Notes: generated from the sequence alone by a model not told the origin. A DNA stretch of 64,000 bases from Bacteroidales bacterium (GCA_024401365.1 JAKSLE010000005.1:1-64000), one strand, 5' to 3'; counted from the stretch's first letter, positions 18,505 through 28,422 are shown. Translations and numbers: made by a program.

Positions 18505-20625
18505 CTACGCCTTGAGTTCTTCAAGTTCCCGCGCGTAATCCTTGACGATTTCTATTATAGACTCGCTATACAAGAACAAAGTACGTTCGCCGACACCCTT
18601 TATTTGTGACAAAGAGTCGTAATCGACAGGCAAGGTTGAAGATATATTGACCAATGTTTTATTATTAACTATCTGAGTAAGAGATTTTCCTGTCTCCTCT
18701 GAGACATTTTTTCTCCATTGGCGCAAGCGTTCATACAACACAGGGTACTTAATATCCGATGAAGAGACTGACACCTTAGGCTTACGCTCCTCACGAACAT
18801 TATCCTCCTTCATTACATGTAGGATAGCATTAGTCTTAGCCTTCTGATATGTCAGGACGGAGAAACCATTATCCATTACGCTCTGGAAAATCATCTTTTT
18901 GATAGACAACTCTGTTTTCAGTTCATCACGGTAACGCCCAAGGCGCTCTTTCAGCTCCTTATTATCCAGAACTACGTTACTACTATTCAGCAAACACTCG
19001 TATGTAGAAGAGCACTTCTGCAACATATATTTAGCCCCATTAGATATACGTTGTAGAAAAGCTGTATCGCCCAATACATTCTGAGGGATAGCAGAACTGA
19101 ACCTCTTACCCACCTGGAACACCTCGTTAGTTGCCAGTTGAGCGTATATTTTCACCTCGGCCAATGCTTGAGGATATTGAGTATAAAGCGACTCATCGAA
19201 AAGGCGCTCAATCATAAAAGAGAGACGTTGCAGCTCGCCAAAAGACATCAACTCCGATATCAGATCCCTAGCATAAGCTTCCTGCAAAGCCTCGATGCCA
19301 GAAGAATCTATTTTGCGAGACAACTGATCCTGCACAAATTGAGAGACATTTGCATCGGTCATCACGGAACGCGCATTTAGAGGAGTGCTCAATATCAAGC
19401 CCTCTAATGTACGACATCGAGACAAGGCGACATAGACCTGACCATGAGCAAAAGAAGAGTGAGCATCTATGATAGCCTTATCGAATGTAAGACCCTGACT
19501 TTTATGAATTGTAATAGCCCATGCCAAGCGAAGAGGCATTTGCGAGAACTCTCCCTCCACTTGTTCGCTGATTTCTTTTGTCTCTTTATCTATTACATAC
19601 TTAGTATTCTGCCAAGTTTCTGGGGTTACATCCACTATTAGTCCATCCTCTAATTGCACCTTTACGACATCCTCTGAGAGGCTTTGGACACGTCCTATTT
19701 TACCATTATAGTATCTATGTTGGCCTGTTGGGTCGTTTTTAAGGAACATTACCTGGGCATTCTCCTTAAGTACCAACATCTTATCGGCTGGGTAGCTCAA
19801 TTCTGGGAAAGAGCCAGTGACTTTGCAAGAATACGACTGAGAGAACCCTTTAAGTTGTGCCAGTTTTCTCTCATTTATACTATCGGCAGAGTTATTATGG
19901 GTAGTAAGTCGTATATATCCCGTATCATCCTTGATTGCGCTCTCTGGGAGATATTGCTTATTCAATTCAAGGATGGTCTGTTGCGACATATTGCCTATGC
20001 GTACGCTATTCAGCAGGTCCAGGAAACGGGCATCCGACTGGCGGTAGACCTTCTGCAGTTCGATAGTAATATACTGCGTCTGTGCCAGAGCCTTAGAAGC
20101 GAAAAAGTAAGGCGACGAATAATTAGCCGCTATCAGTTCGCGCTCCTGCTCAGTAACTACGGGGGACAACTGCTGCAGATCGCCTATCATCAGCAACTGC
20201 ACCCCTCCGAAAGGTTGCGGATTGCGTCGAATATGCTTAAGATAAGTATCCACGGCATCCAGCAGATCGGCACGCACCATACTTATCTCGTCGATTACGA
20301 GGAGGTCGAGGGTACGAATAATACGCTCCTTCTCCTTTCGCATTCTGAAATCCCTCTTTATTTTAGAGCCAGGGACAAACGGGCCGAAAGGCAACTGGAA
20401 CATAGAATGGATAGTTACCCCTCCGGCATTGATAGCCGCCACACCAGTCGGGGCTACCACGACCATACGTTTAGACGAATGTTCGCGCAAACGTTTTAGA
20501 AAAGTTGTCTTACCTGTGCCTGCTCTACCAGTAAGAAAAACATTCACGCCAGTAGTTGTCAGACACTCCCAAGCCAATTCGGCTTCGGGATTAGCGTCCA
20601 TACTTACACTTGTAGTTTGTTTCAT
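18505..20625 (-). CDS. PIF1/RecD-like helicase with C-terminal HRDC domain
   Basis: 706 residues. Walker A GRAGTGKTTFL near residue 32-42, APTGVAAINAGG (motif Ia type), DEISMVRADLLDAVD (Walker B), GDLQQLSP, and a late SRCRTLEGL / AITIHKSQGLTFDKAI block form a superfamily-1 5'-3' helicase of the PIF1 branch. The last 75 residues (YPVLYERLRQWRKN..., QIKGVGERTLFLY) form an HRDC nucleic-acid-binding domain. Expected to unwind DNA or DNA-RNA structures. It converges with the AmpG-like gene after 2 bp and follows nnr after a 41-bp gap. Confidence 0.88.
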   Translation of the reverse strand: MKQTTSVSMDANPEAELAWECLTTTGVNVFLTGRAGTGKTTFLKRLREHSSKRMVVVAPTGVAAINAGGVTIHSMFQLPFGPFVPGSKIKRDFRMRKEKERIIRTLDLLVIDEISMVRADLLDAVDTYLKHIRRNPQPFGGVQLLMIGDLQQLSPVVTEQERELIAANYSSPYFFASKALAQTQYITIELQKVYRQSDARFLDLLNSVRIGNMSQQTILELNKQYLPESAIKDDTGYIRLTTHNNSADSINERKLAQLKGFSQSYSCKVTGSFPELSYPADKMLVLKENAQVMFLKNDPTGQHRYYNGKIGRVQSLSEDVVKVQLEDGLIVDVTPETWQNTKYVIDKETKEISEQVEGEFSQMPLRLAWAITIHKSQGLTFDKAIIDAHSSFAHGQVYVALSRCRTLEGLILSTPLNARSVMTDANVSQFVQDQLSRKIDSSGIEALQEAYARDLISELMSFGELQRLSFMIERLFDESLYTQYPQALAEVKIYAQLATNEVFQVGKRFSSAIPQNVLGDTAFLQRISNGAKYMLQKCSSTYECLLNSSNVVLDNKELKERLGRYRDELKTELSIKKMIFQSVMDNGFSVLTYQKAKTNAILHVMKEDNVREERKPKVSVSSSDIKYPVLYERLRQWRKNVSEETGKSLTQIVNNKTLVNISSTLPVDYDSLSQIKGVGERTLFLYSESIIEIVKDYARELEELKA

Positions 20626-20666
20626 TATAAGTGGTATTATATTGAGTTTAATAATTGAATTTGATA

Positions 20667-22151
20667 TTAAAAGCTATGTTTAAGTCCCTCTATGATATCA
20701 GAAGCAATCAGAGCGCGCTCGGATATCGATTGGGCAGCCATATCGCCAGCCCTTGAATGCAAAGAGACTGCCTTACAGACACTTGTCCAACGCATACCCT
20801 CGGAAGCTATGACACCAGCTATTACACCCGCCAAGACATCACCCGACCCTGCGGTAGCCATACCAGGGTTACCATGCTGACAAAAATAGACCTCATCTTT
20901 ATAGACTACAGCTGTACGGAAATTCTTCAAGACGACCACGCAATTATACTCCTTAGAGAAATTCATAGCCTTTTGGAGGCGCTCCAAGTGGGTCTTAGAA
21001 GGGCCTACCAAGGCATCGAACTCCCCTACGTGAGGAGTGATGGTCATATTATCCACGGGGAGAGACTCCTTATATATCAGCATATTCTTGAGGTCGCGAA
21101 TAGAAGTTGCGTCTACGACTACCGGAAAATCGTTCTTTTTAGCGAAAGCAAGAGTCTTATTCAGGACAAGCTCCGAGTCGGCCTCGTTAGCCAATCCCGA
21201 TCCTATTACAATAGTATATGGTTTTCTGGGAGTTACGGAAAAGAGGTCGTCCAGGCACTCTCTACGATACACCATAGCCTCGGGGAGAGAAATCTGCATT
21301 ATTTCGGTACACCTATCTGGGATTACAGCCGTCAGCAAGCCCGTTCCGCTACGCAAGGCAGCCTTAGAAGACAAAACCGATGCCCCCATCATGCCATCAG
21401 AGCCAGTAATAGACAACACATGGCCGAAATCGCCCTTATAGCAAGCCCTTGGTCGCTTACTATCTCCAAATATTGGGCTATCGTCTATTATTTTAAAATT
21501 TGACATATCAGGAGAATCGGCGCACGAAGTATCGAGGTCGATATTCAAGAATTCAAGTTCACCTATACACTCATCGCACTCTGGGAGGAAATAAGCCAGT
21601 TTAGGCAACTGAATAGCCAGCGTATAATCGGCATGGACAGCAGACTCACTAGAAAAAGAGCCATCAGCCATTACACCCGAAGGCAAATCTATGCTGACGA
21701 CATTACAATACGAGTAGATTCGCATAGCCAGTTCCTCTGCTATACCCCCTTTGGCGCCAAATCCCAGCACGCCATCGAGGAGGATATCCCTAGGATTGGT
21801 ACATTCGCCAGGCAATTCGTTCTCGTGGATAGGGACATTATGCTGACGAACGCGCTCCAGCATATTCAAGTTATCGGGAGTAGACCTATGGCCCTCTGTC
21901 CATCTATAGACCTCCACAGTAACGTTCATAAGCGCGAGAGCGGCAGCTACGCCCAGAGCGTCGCCGCCATTACCACCTGAACCGGCGACGACCACTACCC
22001 TACGCAGAGCGACATCTGGGTATTTAGCCAAGAGCCAATCAACGATTGCGCGGCAAGCGCGGTCCATCAATTGAAGAGAAGATATATGTTGATGCTGACA
22101 CGTGAAGGTGTCCACCTCACGAATCTGCTGTGGATTTAGGATTGGTTGCAT
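20667..22151 (-). CDS. nnr: Bifunctional NAD(P)H-hydrate epimerase/dehydratase
   Basis: 494 residues, a fusion of an N-terminal YjeF epimerase (about 1-215; GSGGNGGDALGVA) and a C-terminal ADP/ATP-dependent NAD(P)H-hydrate dehydratase (about 230-494; TPHVGEF and GMATAGSGDVLAGVIAG). It repairs hydrated NADH and NADPH. Motifs of both halves are intact and the length is standard. It is 6 bp from radA, in the upp-radA-nnr minus-strand series. Confidence 0.93.
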   Translation of the reverse strand: MQPILNPQQIREVDTFTCQHQHISSLQLMDRACRAIVDWLLAKYPDVALRRVVVVAGSGGNGGDALGVAAALALMNVTVEVYRWTEGHRSTPDNLNMLERVRQHNVPIHENELPGECTNPRDILLDGVLGFGAKGGIAEELAMRIYSYCNVVSIDLPSGVMADGSFSSESAVHADYTLAIQLPKLAYFLPECDECIGELEFLNIDLDTSCADSPDMSNFKIIDDSPIFGDSKRPRACYKGDFGHVLSITGSDGMMGASVLSSKAALRSGTGLLTAVIPDRCTEIMQISLPEAMVYRRECLDDLFSVTPRKPYTIVIGSGLANEADSELVLNKTLAFAKKNDFPVVVDATSIRDLKNMLIYKESLPVDNMTITPHVGEFDALVGPSKTHLERLQKAMNFSKEYNCVVVLKNFRTAVVYKDEVYFCQHGNPGMATAGSGDVLAGVIAGVIASEGMRWTSVCKAVSLHSRAGDMAAQSISERALIASDIIEGLKHSF

Positions 22152-22157
22152 AATATA

Positions 22158-23534
22158 TTATTGAAATAACAATCTGAATGCTTGGTCGAGGCGAGACACC
22201 TGATGAACCTCTATATCGTACTTCTTAACATCGAGACGAGAATACTTAGGTATTATTATATGCTTGAAGCCCAATTTAGCCGCCTCGGAGATTCTCTGAT
22301 CTATACGGGTAACTGGGCGTATTTCGCCAGACAATCCTATTTCTCCAGCCATACATATGCCAGGGGTAATAGCTATATCGGTATTAGAAGACAAAATACT
22401 AGCTGCGACAGCCAGATCGACAGCGGTATCCACTACACGAATACCACCTGCGACGTTAAGGAAGACATCCTTCGCAGCCAATTTAAACCCAGCGCGTTTC
22501 TCCAGAACAGCGAGGAGCATATTCAAGCGGCGTCCGTCGAATCCAGTAGCGGAACGCTGAGGGGTTCCATATGCGGCAGAGCTAGCCAGAGCCTGAATCT
22601 CGATAAGGAATGGTCGGGCGCCCTCCATAGCGGCAGCGATAGCCACGCCAGACAACTGCTCATCGAACTCAGACAGCAACATTTCGGAAGGGTTAGACAC
22701 CTCGCGCAAGCCATCTCCAAGCATTTCGAAGATACCTATCTCGTTAGTTGATCCGAAACGGTTTTTTATACCACGCAAGATACGGTACATATGATTGCGG
22801 TCGCCCTCGAACTGGAGGACCACATCCACCATGTGCTCCAAAACCTTAGGTCCAGCCAACTGACCATCCTTATTAATATGACCTATCAATATTATAGGCA
22901 GATGAGACTCCTTAGCTATTCGCATGAGTATACCCGTACACTCACGAATCTGTGAGACACTACCTGGGAGGCTATCTACGCGCTCCGTCTCGACGGTCTG
23001 GATAGAATCGACTACTACGATATCGGGGTTAGCTGCCTTGATATGCTGGTGTATGCGATCGATATTAGTATCGCTCACTACCAGGCAGTTATCCATATTA
23101 ACCTTAGATATACGCTCAGCGCGGAGTTTGATTTGTTGAGCGCTCTCCTCGCCCGAGATATACAAGACCCTTTTACCAGGCAAAGTGAGAGCCACCTGAA
23201 GGACCAATGTAGACTTTCCGATACCAGGTTCGCCGCCTATCAATATAAGTGCGCCCGGCACTATACCACCGCCGAGGACTCTATCCAGTTCGGCGTTAGC
23301 GGTAGAAGAGCGTTGCACTTCGCCCACGACAACCTCGGACAGCACCATCGGTTTGACAGACACTGAAGACAAAGGGGCATCGGGGAGAGAAGAGAAAGAC
23401 GACTTAGAAGAGACAACCACCTGCTCCTCTGTGAAGGTATTCCATTCTCCGCACTGGTTGCATCGTCCCATCCACTTAGGAGACTCTGCTCCGCATTCGC
23501 GGCAAACATATACAGTTTTGGTTTTAGCGGCCAT
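22158..23534 (-). CDS. radA: DNA repair protein RadA
   Basis: 458 residues. N-terminal C4 zinc finger (CRECG...CNQCG, residues 12-30), RecA-like ATPase with Walker A GGEPGIGKST near 98, the RadA-specific KNRFG motif near 255, and a C-terminal Lon-protease-like domain without the active dyad. It promotes branch migration in recombination and processing of stalled forks. Complete, with normal length, between upp and nnr. Confidence 0.96.
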   Translation of the reverse strand: MAAKTKTVYVCRECGAESPKWMGRCNQCGEWNTFTEEQVVVSSKSSFSSLPDAPLSSVSVKPMVLSEVVVGEVQRSSTANAELDRVLGGGIVPGALILIGGEPGIGKSTLVLQVALTLPGKRVLYISGEESAQQIKLRAERISKVNMDNCLVVSDTNIDRIHQHIKAANPDIVVVDSIQTVETERVDSLPGSVSQIRECTGILMRIAKESHLPIILIGHINKDGQLAGPKVLEHMVDVVLQFEGDRNHMYRILRGIKNRFGSTNEIGIFEMLGDGLREVSNPSEMLLSEFDEQLSGVAIAAAMEGARPFLIEIQALASSAAYGTPQRSATGFDGRRLNMLLAVLEKRAGFKLAAKDVFLNVAGGIRVVDTAVDLAVAASILSSNTDIAITPGICMAGEIGLSGEIRPVTRIDQRISEAAKLGFKHIIIPKYSRLDVKKYDIEVHQVSRLDQAFRLLFQ

Positions 23535-23554
23535 AAGGAATAAAGATTAGCGCA

Positions 23555-24208
23555 TTAGATCTTATAGCCATAAGCCAAATCGCCGGCATCTCCCAAGCCA
23601 GGCACTATATATTTATGATCATTAAGTTGCTCATCCACAGCGGCCACCCAAAGAGTAACGTTCTCGTCCTTGATAGAATTGAGGAGATAATCCACTCCTG
23701 GCTGTGCGCCCAAGATGCTCATGATATGAGTATGTTTAGGCTTACCGTACTTTTTGAGAGCCTGATAAGTAGCCTCGATGCTATTGCCTGTAGCCAGCAT
23801 TGGGTCGGCTATTATGAGGATTTTATCATCGAGATGAGCTGTAGCCACGTACTCGAGATTGATTTCGAACTCATTAGGGCTGATATACTTTCTATAAGCA
23901 GAAATGAAGCAATTCTGGGCATGATCGAAGACGTCGAGCACGCCATGGTGCATAGGCAAACCAGCTCGAAGGATAGTTCCGACGACTATTTCGTTGGATG
24001 GCACATTAACGGTAGCCACGCCCAGTGGAGTACGAACATCCTTTGGGGAATAAGACAAAGTTTTACTGACTTCGTAGGCCATAAGAGAGCCTATACGTTC
24101 GATATTGCGACGGAATCGCAAAGGATCGGTCTGTACGTCAACATCGCGTATCTCTGAAAGATAATTATTGATGACAGAGTCCTGTCGGTTAATTATATTT
24201 ATTTGCAT
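23555..24208 (-). CDS. upp: Uracil phosphoribosyltransferase
   Basis: 217 residues. Salvages uracil with PRPP to UMP. The PRPP loop ADPMLATGNS lies near 140 and GTILRAGLPMHHGVLDVF is a typical active-site region. Last residues GLGDAGDLAYGYKI match the conserved uracil-binding tail. Followed by radA after 20 bp. A GCTTTGC box near 24240 is the only promoter hint. Confidence 0.95.
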   Translation of the reverse strand: MQINIINRQDSVINNYLSEIRDVDVQTDPLRFRRNIERIGSLMAYEVSKTLSYSPKDVRTPLGVATVNVPSNEIVVGTILRAGLPMHHGVLDVFDHAQNCFISAYRKYISPNEFEINLEYVATAHLDDKILIIADPMLATGNSIEATYQALKKYGKPKHTHIMSILGAQPGVDYLLNSIKDENVTLWVAAVDEQLNDHKYIVPGLGDAGDLAYGYKI

Positions 24209-24467
24209 GGCTGTATGATTCTTGTTGTTTAATAATTACTGCAAAGCAACAAAAAAGATTTGGATTCGGCAAATTTGGCTTTTTGATTTTTGGGTTAGAG
24301 GATATTTTGGGAGACGATTATGGTATAAGGGAGAGTCAAGAGAGTGTAGTTGTTGCTCGCAGTTTTTTTAGTTAATAAGTAGTTGGTGTATAGCGAGAGA
24401 ATAGCGTTTGCTCGCAATTTTTTTAAATTGCGATATGTATATTTGCACAAAACAATACGAAGAAGAT
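24209..24467. other. Intergenic region with two copies of a dispersed repeat
   Basis: No gene. It contains two copies of the core TTGCTCGCA(G/A)TTTTTTT (24353-24370 and 24408-24425), also found elsewhere in the accessory region, and a TATATTTG box (24438-24445) that probably drives thpR. Confidence 0.6.
24353..24425 (+). repeat. Dispersed repeat TTGCTCGCAGTTTTTTT, two copies
   Basis: Copies at 24353-24370 and 24408-24425 (the second with A for G before the T-run). Further copies lie at 33349-33367, 40566-40583 and, inverted, 58590-58605. GTATAAGGGAG-like sequence stands upstream of the first copy, as it does at 40550. Confidence 0.6.
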
Positions 24468-24971
24468 ATGCCCAAGATATTTATTGCCATACAATTTTCG
24501 GAAGAAGTCAAGTCGGCTTTAGTAAAGACACAAGAGGCGTTGAAAGCCAGAGGAGTGCGAGGGAAGTGGTGCTCAGAGAGCAATTTGCATTTGACGATGG
24601 TCTACATAGGGGAAACTGACGAAGTAGAGCTGATACAGAAGGCTGTAGACGAAGTAAAGTTTGAGCCATTTGAGATGGAGCTAGGGAAGTTAGGGACCTT
24701 TGTCACCAAGTATGGACGAGTAATATGGTGTGGGGTAAGGGAAGAAAGGCCATTGAATAAGATAGCCAAAGTGCTGAGAGAACGCTTGGATGCACACGGA
24801 ATACGGTATAAAGGGACAAAATTCAAGCCGCATATTTCGTTGCTGAAAGAGGCCAATATGGAAGAGACAGACATAGAAGTCGAAAGAGCCAGCATGATAG
24901 TAGAGAAGATGGTCGTGATGAAATCCGAGAAGATAAATGGGGAGTATGTGTATAGCCCTATTCCAAAATAA
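24468..24971 (+). CDS. thpR: RNA 2',3'-cyclic phosphodiesterase (2H family)
   Basis: 167 residues from MPKIFIAI (24468); a longer frame exists but would run through the promoter. Both HxTx-type motifs of the 2H superfamily are present: HLTM (41-44) and HISL (122-125). FIAIQFSEEVKSAL is the usual start. It opens 2',3'-cyclic phosphates on RNA ends; the in vivo role in bacteria is unclear. A TATATTTG box is at 24438-24445. The palindrome at 24982-25001 follows the stop. Confidence 0.92.
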   Translation: MPKIFIAIQFSEEVKSALVKTQEALKARGVRGKWCSESNLHLTMVYIGETDEVELIQKAVDEVKFEPFEMELGKLGTFVTKYGRVIWCGVREERPLNKIAKVLRERLDAHGIRYKGTKFKPHISLLKEANMEETDIEVERASMIVEKMVVMKSEKINGEYVYSPIPK

Positions 24972-24981
24972 CATACTAAAA

Positions 24982-25001
24982 TTTTGGATTGTAATCCAAA
25001 A
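24982..25001. repeat. 20-bp palindrome
   Basis: TTTTGGATT-GT-AATCCAAAA, a perfect inverted repeat between thpR and the DUF4143 ATPase. It has no T-tail on the plus strand, so it could be an operator as well as a weak terminator. Confidence 0.55.
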
Positions 25002-25016
25002 AGTCATGTGTAGTTT

Positions 25017-25046
25017 TTGGAATAGAGCAATATATTACTATATTTG
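25017..25046 (+). promoter_or_regulatory. Promoter of DUF4143 ATPase gene
   Basis: TTG (25017-25019), 19-bp spacer, TATATTTG (25039-25046), 25 bp before the ATG. Confidence 0.65.
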
Positions 25047-25071
25047 CGACAGCAATAAGAAATGACAAGTC

Positions 25072-26196
25072 ATGATAGCACGCAAATTGCAAAATGTGAT
25101 TGAAAGTCACATGCATCAGAGTAAAGCTATAATATTGATAGGAGCTCGACAAGTTGGCAAAAGTACGTTGTTCAAGCAGGTTGTGGACAAGGGTACCGAA
25201 TCTGTATTATGGCTAAACTGCGACGAGCCAGAGGTCAAAGAGATGTTGCATGACATCAACACAAGCGAACTCAGGCAGCTCATTGGCAACAATAAAATTG
25301 TTGTCATTGACGAAGCTCAGCAAGTGAGCAATATTGGCATGTCACTAAAGCGCATAACTGACAATTTTCCAGAAGTGCAGTTGTTGGTTACCGGTTCGTC
25401 ATCGCTTGAATTACAGAATAGACTCAACGAGCCGTTGACAGGCAGGAAATTCGAATATTATCTATATCCAATATCTACATCTGAGATTCTGTCGACTGAC
25501 GGGTTACTAAAAGTCAAGCAGTCGTTGGAAAACCGACTGATATATGGTTCATATCCCGACATAATAAATCATGCCGACAATGCGAAAGAACTGCTTATGA
25601 ATATTTCTAGCAGTTATCTATATAAAGATTTGCTTACATACGAAGGTATCCGCAAACCAGTTTTGCTAGAGAAACTACTTGTTGCGTTGGCGCTACAAGT
25701 GTGCAGCGAAGTGTCGTATAATGAGATAGCCCAAACCATTGGCACGGATGCCAAGACGATAGAGAAATATATAGATCTACTGGAGAAATGTTTTATAGTA
25801 TTTCGACTTCAAGCATTTAACCGCAACATGCGAACCGAGCTGAAGAAAAGCAGAAAGATATACTTTTATGACAATGGTATTCGCAATGCTATATTGCAGA
25901 ATTTCGCTCCCTTGGCTCTACGAAATGACGTAGGCGCTTTGTGGGAGAACTTCTTTATCAGCGAACGCATCAAGAGCAATCATTACAACGCAAGATATTG
26001 TCGGTCCTATTTTTGGAGAACGACGCAGCAACAAGAGATTGATTACATAGAAGAGTCGAACGGACAATTCACGCTTTTTGAGATGAAATGGAATCCGAAC
26101 AAAGCTTCGGCAAAGATTCCTAAGGCGTTTATGGAGAATTATGATGTAGCTGAGACCGTTGTCATTACCACAGATAACTATATTGATTACCTGTAG
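25072..26196 (+). CDS. ATP-binding protein, AAA_14/DUF4143 type
   Basis: 374 residues. N-terminal AAA domain with Walker A GARQVGKST (24-32), Walker B VVIDEAQ, and LLVTGSSSLELQNRL (sensor region). The C-terminal DUF4143 domain carries the nuclease-like core ALWENFFISE and an EIDYIEE...FEMKW pattern resembling PD-(D/E)XK folds. This very common, often mobile family has no settled function. The TAG stop at 26194 shows TAG is used as a normal stop here. It sits at the left edge of the accessory cassette. Confidence 0.88.
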   Translation: MIARKLQNVIESHMHQSKAIILIGARQVGKSTLFKQVVDKGTESVLWLNCDEPEVKEMLHDINTSELRQLIGNNKIVVIDEAQQVSNIGMSLKRITDNFPEVQLLVTGSSSLELQNRLNEPLTGRKFEYYLYPISTSEILSTDGLLKVKQSLENRLIYGSYPDIINHADNAKELLMNISSSYLYKDLLTYEGIRKPVLLEKLLVALALQVCSEVSYNEIAQTIGTDAKTIEKYIDLLEKCFIVFRLQAFNRNMRTELKKSRKIYFYDNGIRNAILQNFAPLALRNDVGALWENFFISERIKSNHYNARYCRSYFWRTTQQQEIDYIEESNGQFTLFEMKWNPNKASAKIPKAFMENYDVAETVVITTDNYIDYL

Positions 26197-26449
26197 GAGA
26201 TGAAGCCTGTATTAAACTTGTGCGGTAGTTGATTCTTTGTCATAAGGCTTCTGATTACAATTCTGTAATCATCTTCGTTCTTTACCATCTCGGCTTTAAA
26301 CTATTCATAGTTAAGGCTTGGGAAAATATGTTTTTTTTCAGCTTCTGAGCTAAAAGATTACGCGATGACTTCGAAGATTTATGACACATGGTACACGTTA
26401 TGGGCCAGTATGTATTTATATTTGCGTGTGAACTAAAGAGAAAAGTACT
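26197..26449. other. Intergenic region with hairpin and repeat A
   Basis: No gene on the plus strand. It holds a small hairpin GATTACA-ATTC-TGTAATC near 26253-26270 that could end the DUF4143 transcript, and left repeat A (26364-26433), which carries the promoter of the next gene. Confidence 0.55.
26364..26433 (+). repeat. Direct repeat A (left flank of cassette), with promoter box
   Basis: About 70 bp matching 29341-29410 at roughly 58 of 69 aligned positions. Shared parts include GATGACTTC, AAGATTTATGACAC, ACACGTT and TTTATATTTGC. The TATATTTG at 26417-26424 is a -7 box for the following gene. Confidence 0.7.
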
Positions 26450-27658
26450 ATGATACTCGATAAGGAATATCCAGCAACACACTCGATGTCGACGGCATGG
26501 TTTTTCGCTGACCTTGACGGCAATGTCGCTTTGTTCGATTTCAATGAGAATGGTCCTGTGCCAACATCGGTTCACGAAGATTGTTTACCTTATATGTTAT
26601 ATCAAAATCTTGATGTTACAATAATATAGGGGATTCCTACTGCAAGGCTTACAGACGAACAGATTGATTCACTTCTTAAGGATTGTAAAGACGATGGTTG
26701 CTATGAATACCTTGTCGAAATAGATCCAAACAAAGTGAGTGTTCTTGTTGATGCTTTAGAAAACAAAGTGTTAGAAATCGTTATACGGTTAGCTGTTCAC
26801 AGGAATCTATATTGGATTGAAGAATACGACGATGTGTCAGCAGAAGACCTTATACGATTTGAAAATAGTGGGTGCATTATAAAACGTTATTCATTACCAG
26901 ACTATACTTCAGTCGACAAATTTGAAGATGGCAAACTTATATTTACTAATGACTTCACTTCTTTGCCTTTTTATTTTTATGCTCAAACCTATTGGCCAAC
27001 TGAAGAGGCAATAAGAAAAGTGTACAGTCCAACAGTTATGCCTTTGAAAATTGACCAACTGAACCATGAGACCCGAGATAAGATATCTACTCTGCCCATA
27101 CGATTTGCTGACTCAGAATATGTTCAGATTGCCGCTTACCTACCATTTGACGAAAGAGAGGTTGACGATAGTGTACTTGATGGCTATTGCAAATATCCTG
27201 ACGAACAAGGAGTGATAAAGTATTATCACAATGGTAGGACAGCCTTTTCAAAAGACGCAATAAATTTTAGCGACACCCCAACAGCCATAATCATTGCCGA
27301 CTTGAAAATGAGATCGTATGACATGAAAGAGTCGCGTACTTTTGTTTCCATGCTTGGTGTTTATATTCCTCTTAAAGACTTGCAGACAAAGTCTCAAATG
27401 GAGGGACTTGTCAAAATGTATAGACCGTATGTGCTGATTCTGTGGTCGGAAGCTGTTGAGCGTTTGCGCCAATGGTTCGACGTGATGGATAGAAGTATAG
27501 TTATTAATGGTGAGACAATAAAGTATTTTCTAAATACTGAGACAGAAAAATATCGCAATCAAATAGAACAACTGATACATCTGCCATACAGAGGGGTTAC
27601 AATCCCCAAAGTGTTATCAGAAGAGGATGCCAAGCGATTGAGAAAGGAGGAGAAGTGA
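26450..27658 (+). pseudogene. Unknown protein, broken by one in-frame TAG
   Basis: The frame opens at ATG 26450, 26 bp after a TATATTTG box, and runs to TGA 27656-27658. It is interrupted by TAG at 26627-26629 (codon 60). With one residue read there the product would have 402 residues. The sequence on both sides looks coding: before it STAWFFADLDGNVALFDF, after it LTDEQIDSLLKDC. TAG differs from CAG (Gln) by one transition. A shorter protein from GTG 26735 (307 residues) is possible but would lose the N-terminal hairpin-like segment. No known family is recognised with confidence. The end overlaps the radical SAM start by 1 bp behind a strong AGGAGG (27645-27650). Confidence 0.7.
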
Positions 27659-28410
27659 TGATGCGACTTGAAATGCTCTCTATCGACTTGTCGAACTATT
27701 GCAGCAAGCAATGTTCGTTCTGCTACAACCATAGCACCAGGGAAGGTAATGTGATGTGGGAAGCGGGCGAGGTTATTTCCTTTGCCCAAGACTGCGTAGC
27801 CAATGGCATTAAGGCCATATCACTTGGTGGTGGCGAGCCATTCGAGTATGACAGCGTTTTTGATATCATAGACGCTTTGCAGCCAATGGTATATCTTTCA
27901 GTCACAAGCAACGGACTGCCATTGCAGAACGACGAGACATGGCAAAAGCTGCTCCGTCATAAGCCAGACAAGATACATATCACTATCCATCATCCGGATA
28001 ACGACACAGAGGTCGACAGAGTCATAGAGACGGTATCAAGGCTATCAGAAACTAGCATCAAGCCAGGTGTCAATCTGCTTGTATCTGCATCACGCATTGA
28101 AAAAGCAAGAAACGTATATGAAAGGCTTAGAAAGACGATGAACGCCGACCAGATTATTCTTGTGCCACAACGTTTCTCCGACTCGCCAACTCCGCGCCAA
28201 CTAGCATACGTAACAGGAGGACAGCCGTTTCAGAGCCCCGATTGCATACTGGAATGCAAGCGACCAACAAAGTTTTGTTCGGTATCATGGGACAAGAGAG
28301 TCAACTCGTGCAGTTTTGCCGGCGGAAAGGAACGCCTGGAGACGCTTGACTTTGCAGGATTGACCAGGGCACTGAGTAAGGTGGTTTTTGAGAGTTGCTG
28401 TAAATATTAG
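27658..28410 (+). CDS. Radical SAM protein of unknown substrate
   Basis: 250 residues from ATG 27658. The 4Fe-4S motif CxxxCxxC is at residues 15-22 (CSKQCSFC), followed by LGGGEPFE (the GGE SAM-binding motif) near 61-68 and VTSNGLPL. Four or five further Cys lie in the last 70 residues (CILECKRPTKFC, NSCSF, ESCCKY), which could hold an auxiliary cluster. The domain is at the short end for the family. It is translationally coupled to the broken gene upstream through AGGAGG and a 1-bp overlap, so the pair was probably made together. Substrate unknown; a peptide or protein modification role is only a guess. Confidence 0.88.
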   Translation: MMRLEMLSIDLSNYCSKQCSFCYNHSTREGNVMWEAGEVISFAQDCVANGIKAISLGGGEPFEYDSVFDIIDALQPMVYLSVTSNGLPLQNDETWQKLLRHKPDKIHITIHHPDNDTEVDRVIETVSRLSETSIKPGVNLLVSASRIEKARNVYERLRKTMNADQIILVPQRFSDSPTPRQLAYVTGGQPFQSPDCILECKRPTKFCSVSWDKRVNSCSFAGGKERLETLDFAGLTRALSKVVFESCCKY

Positions 28411-28422
28411 TTTGAAAACAAT

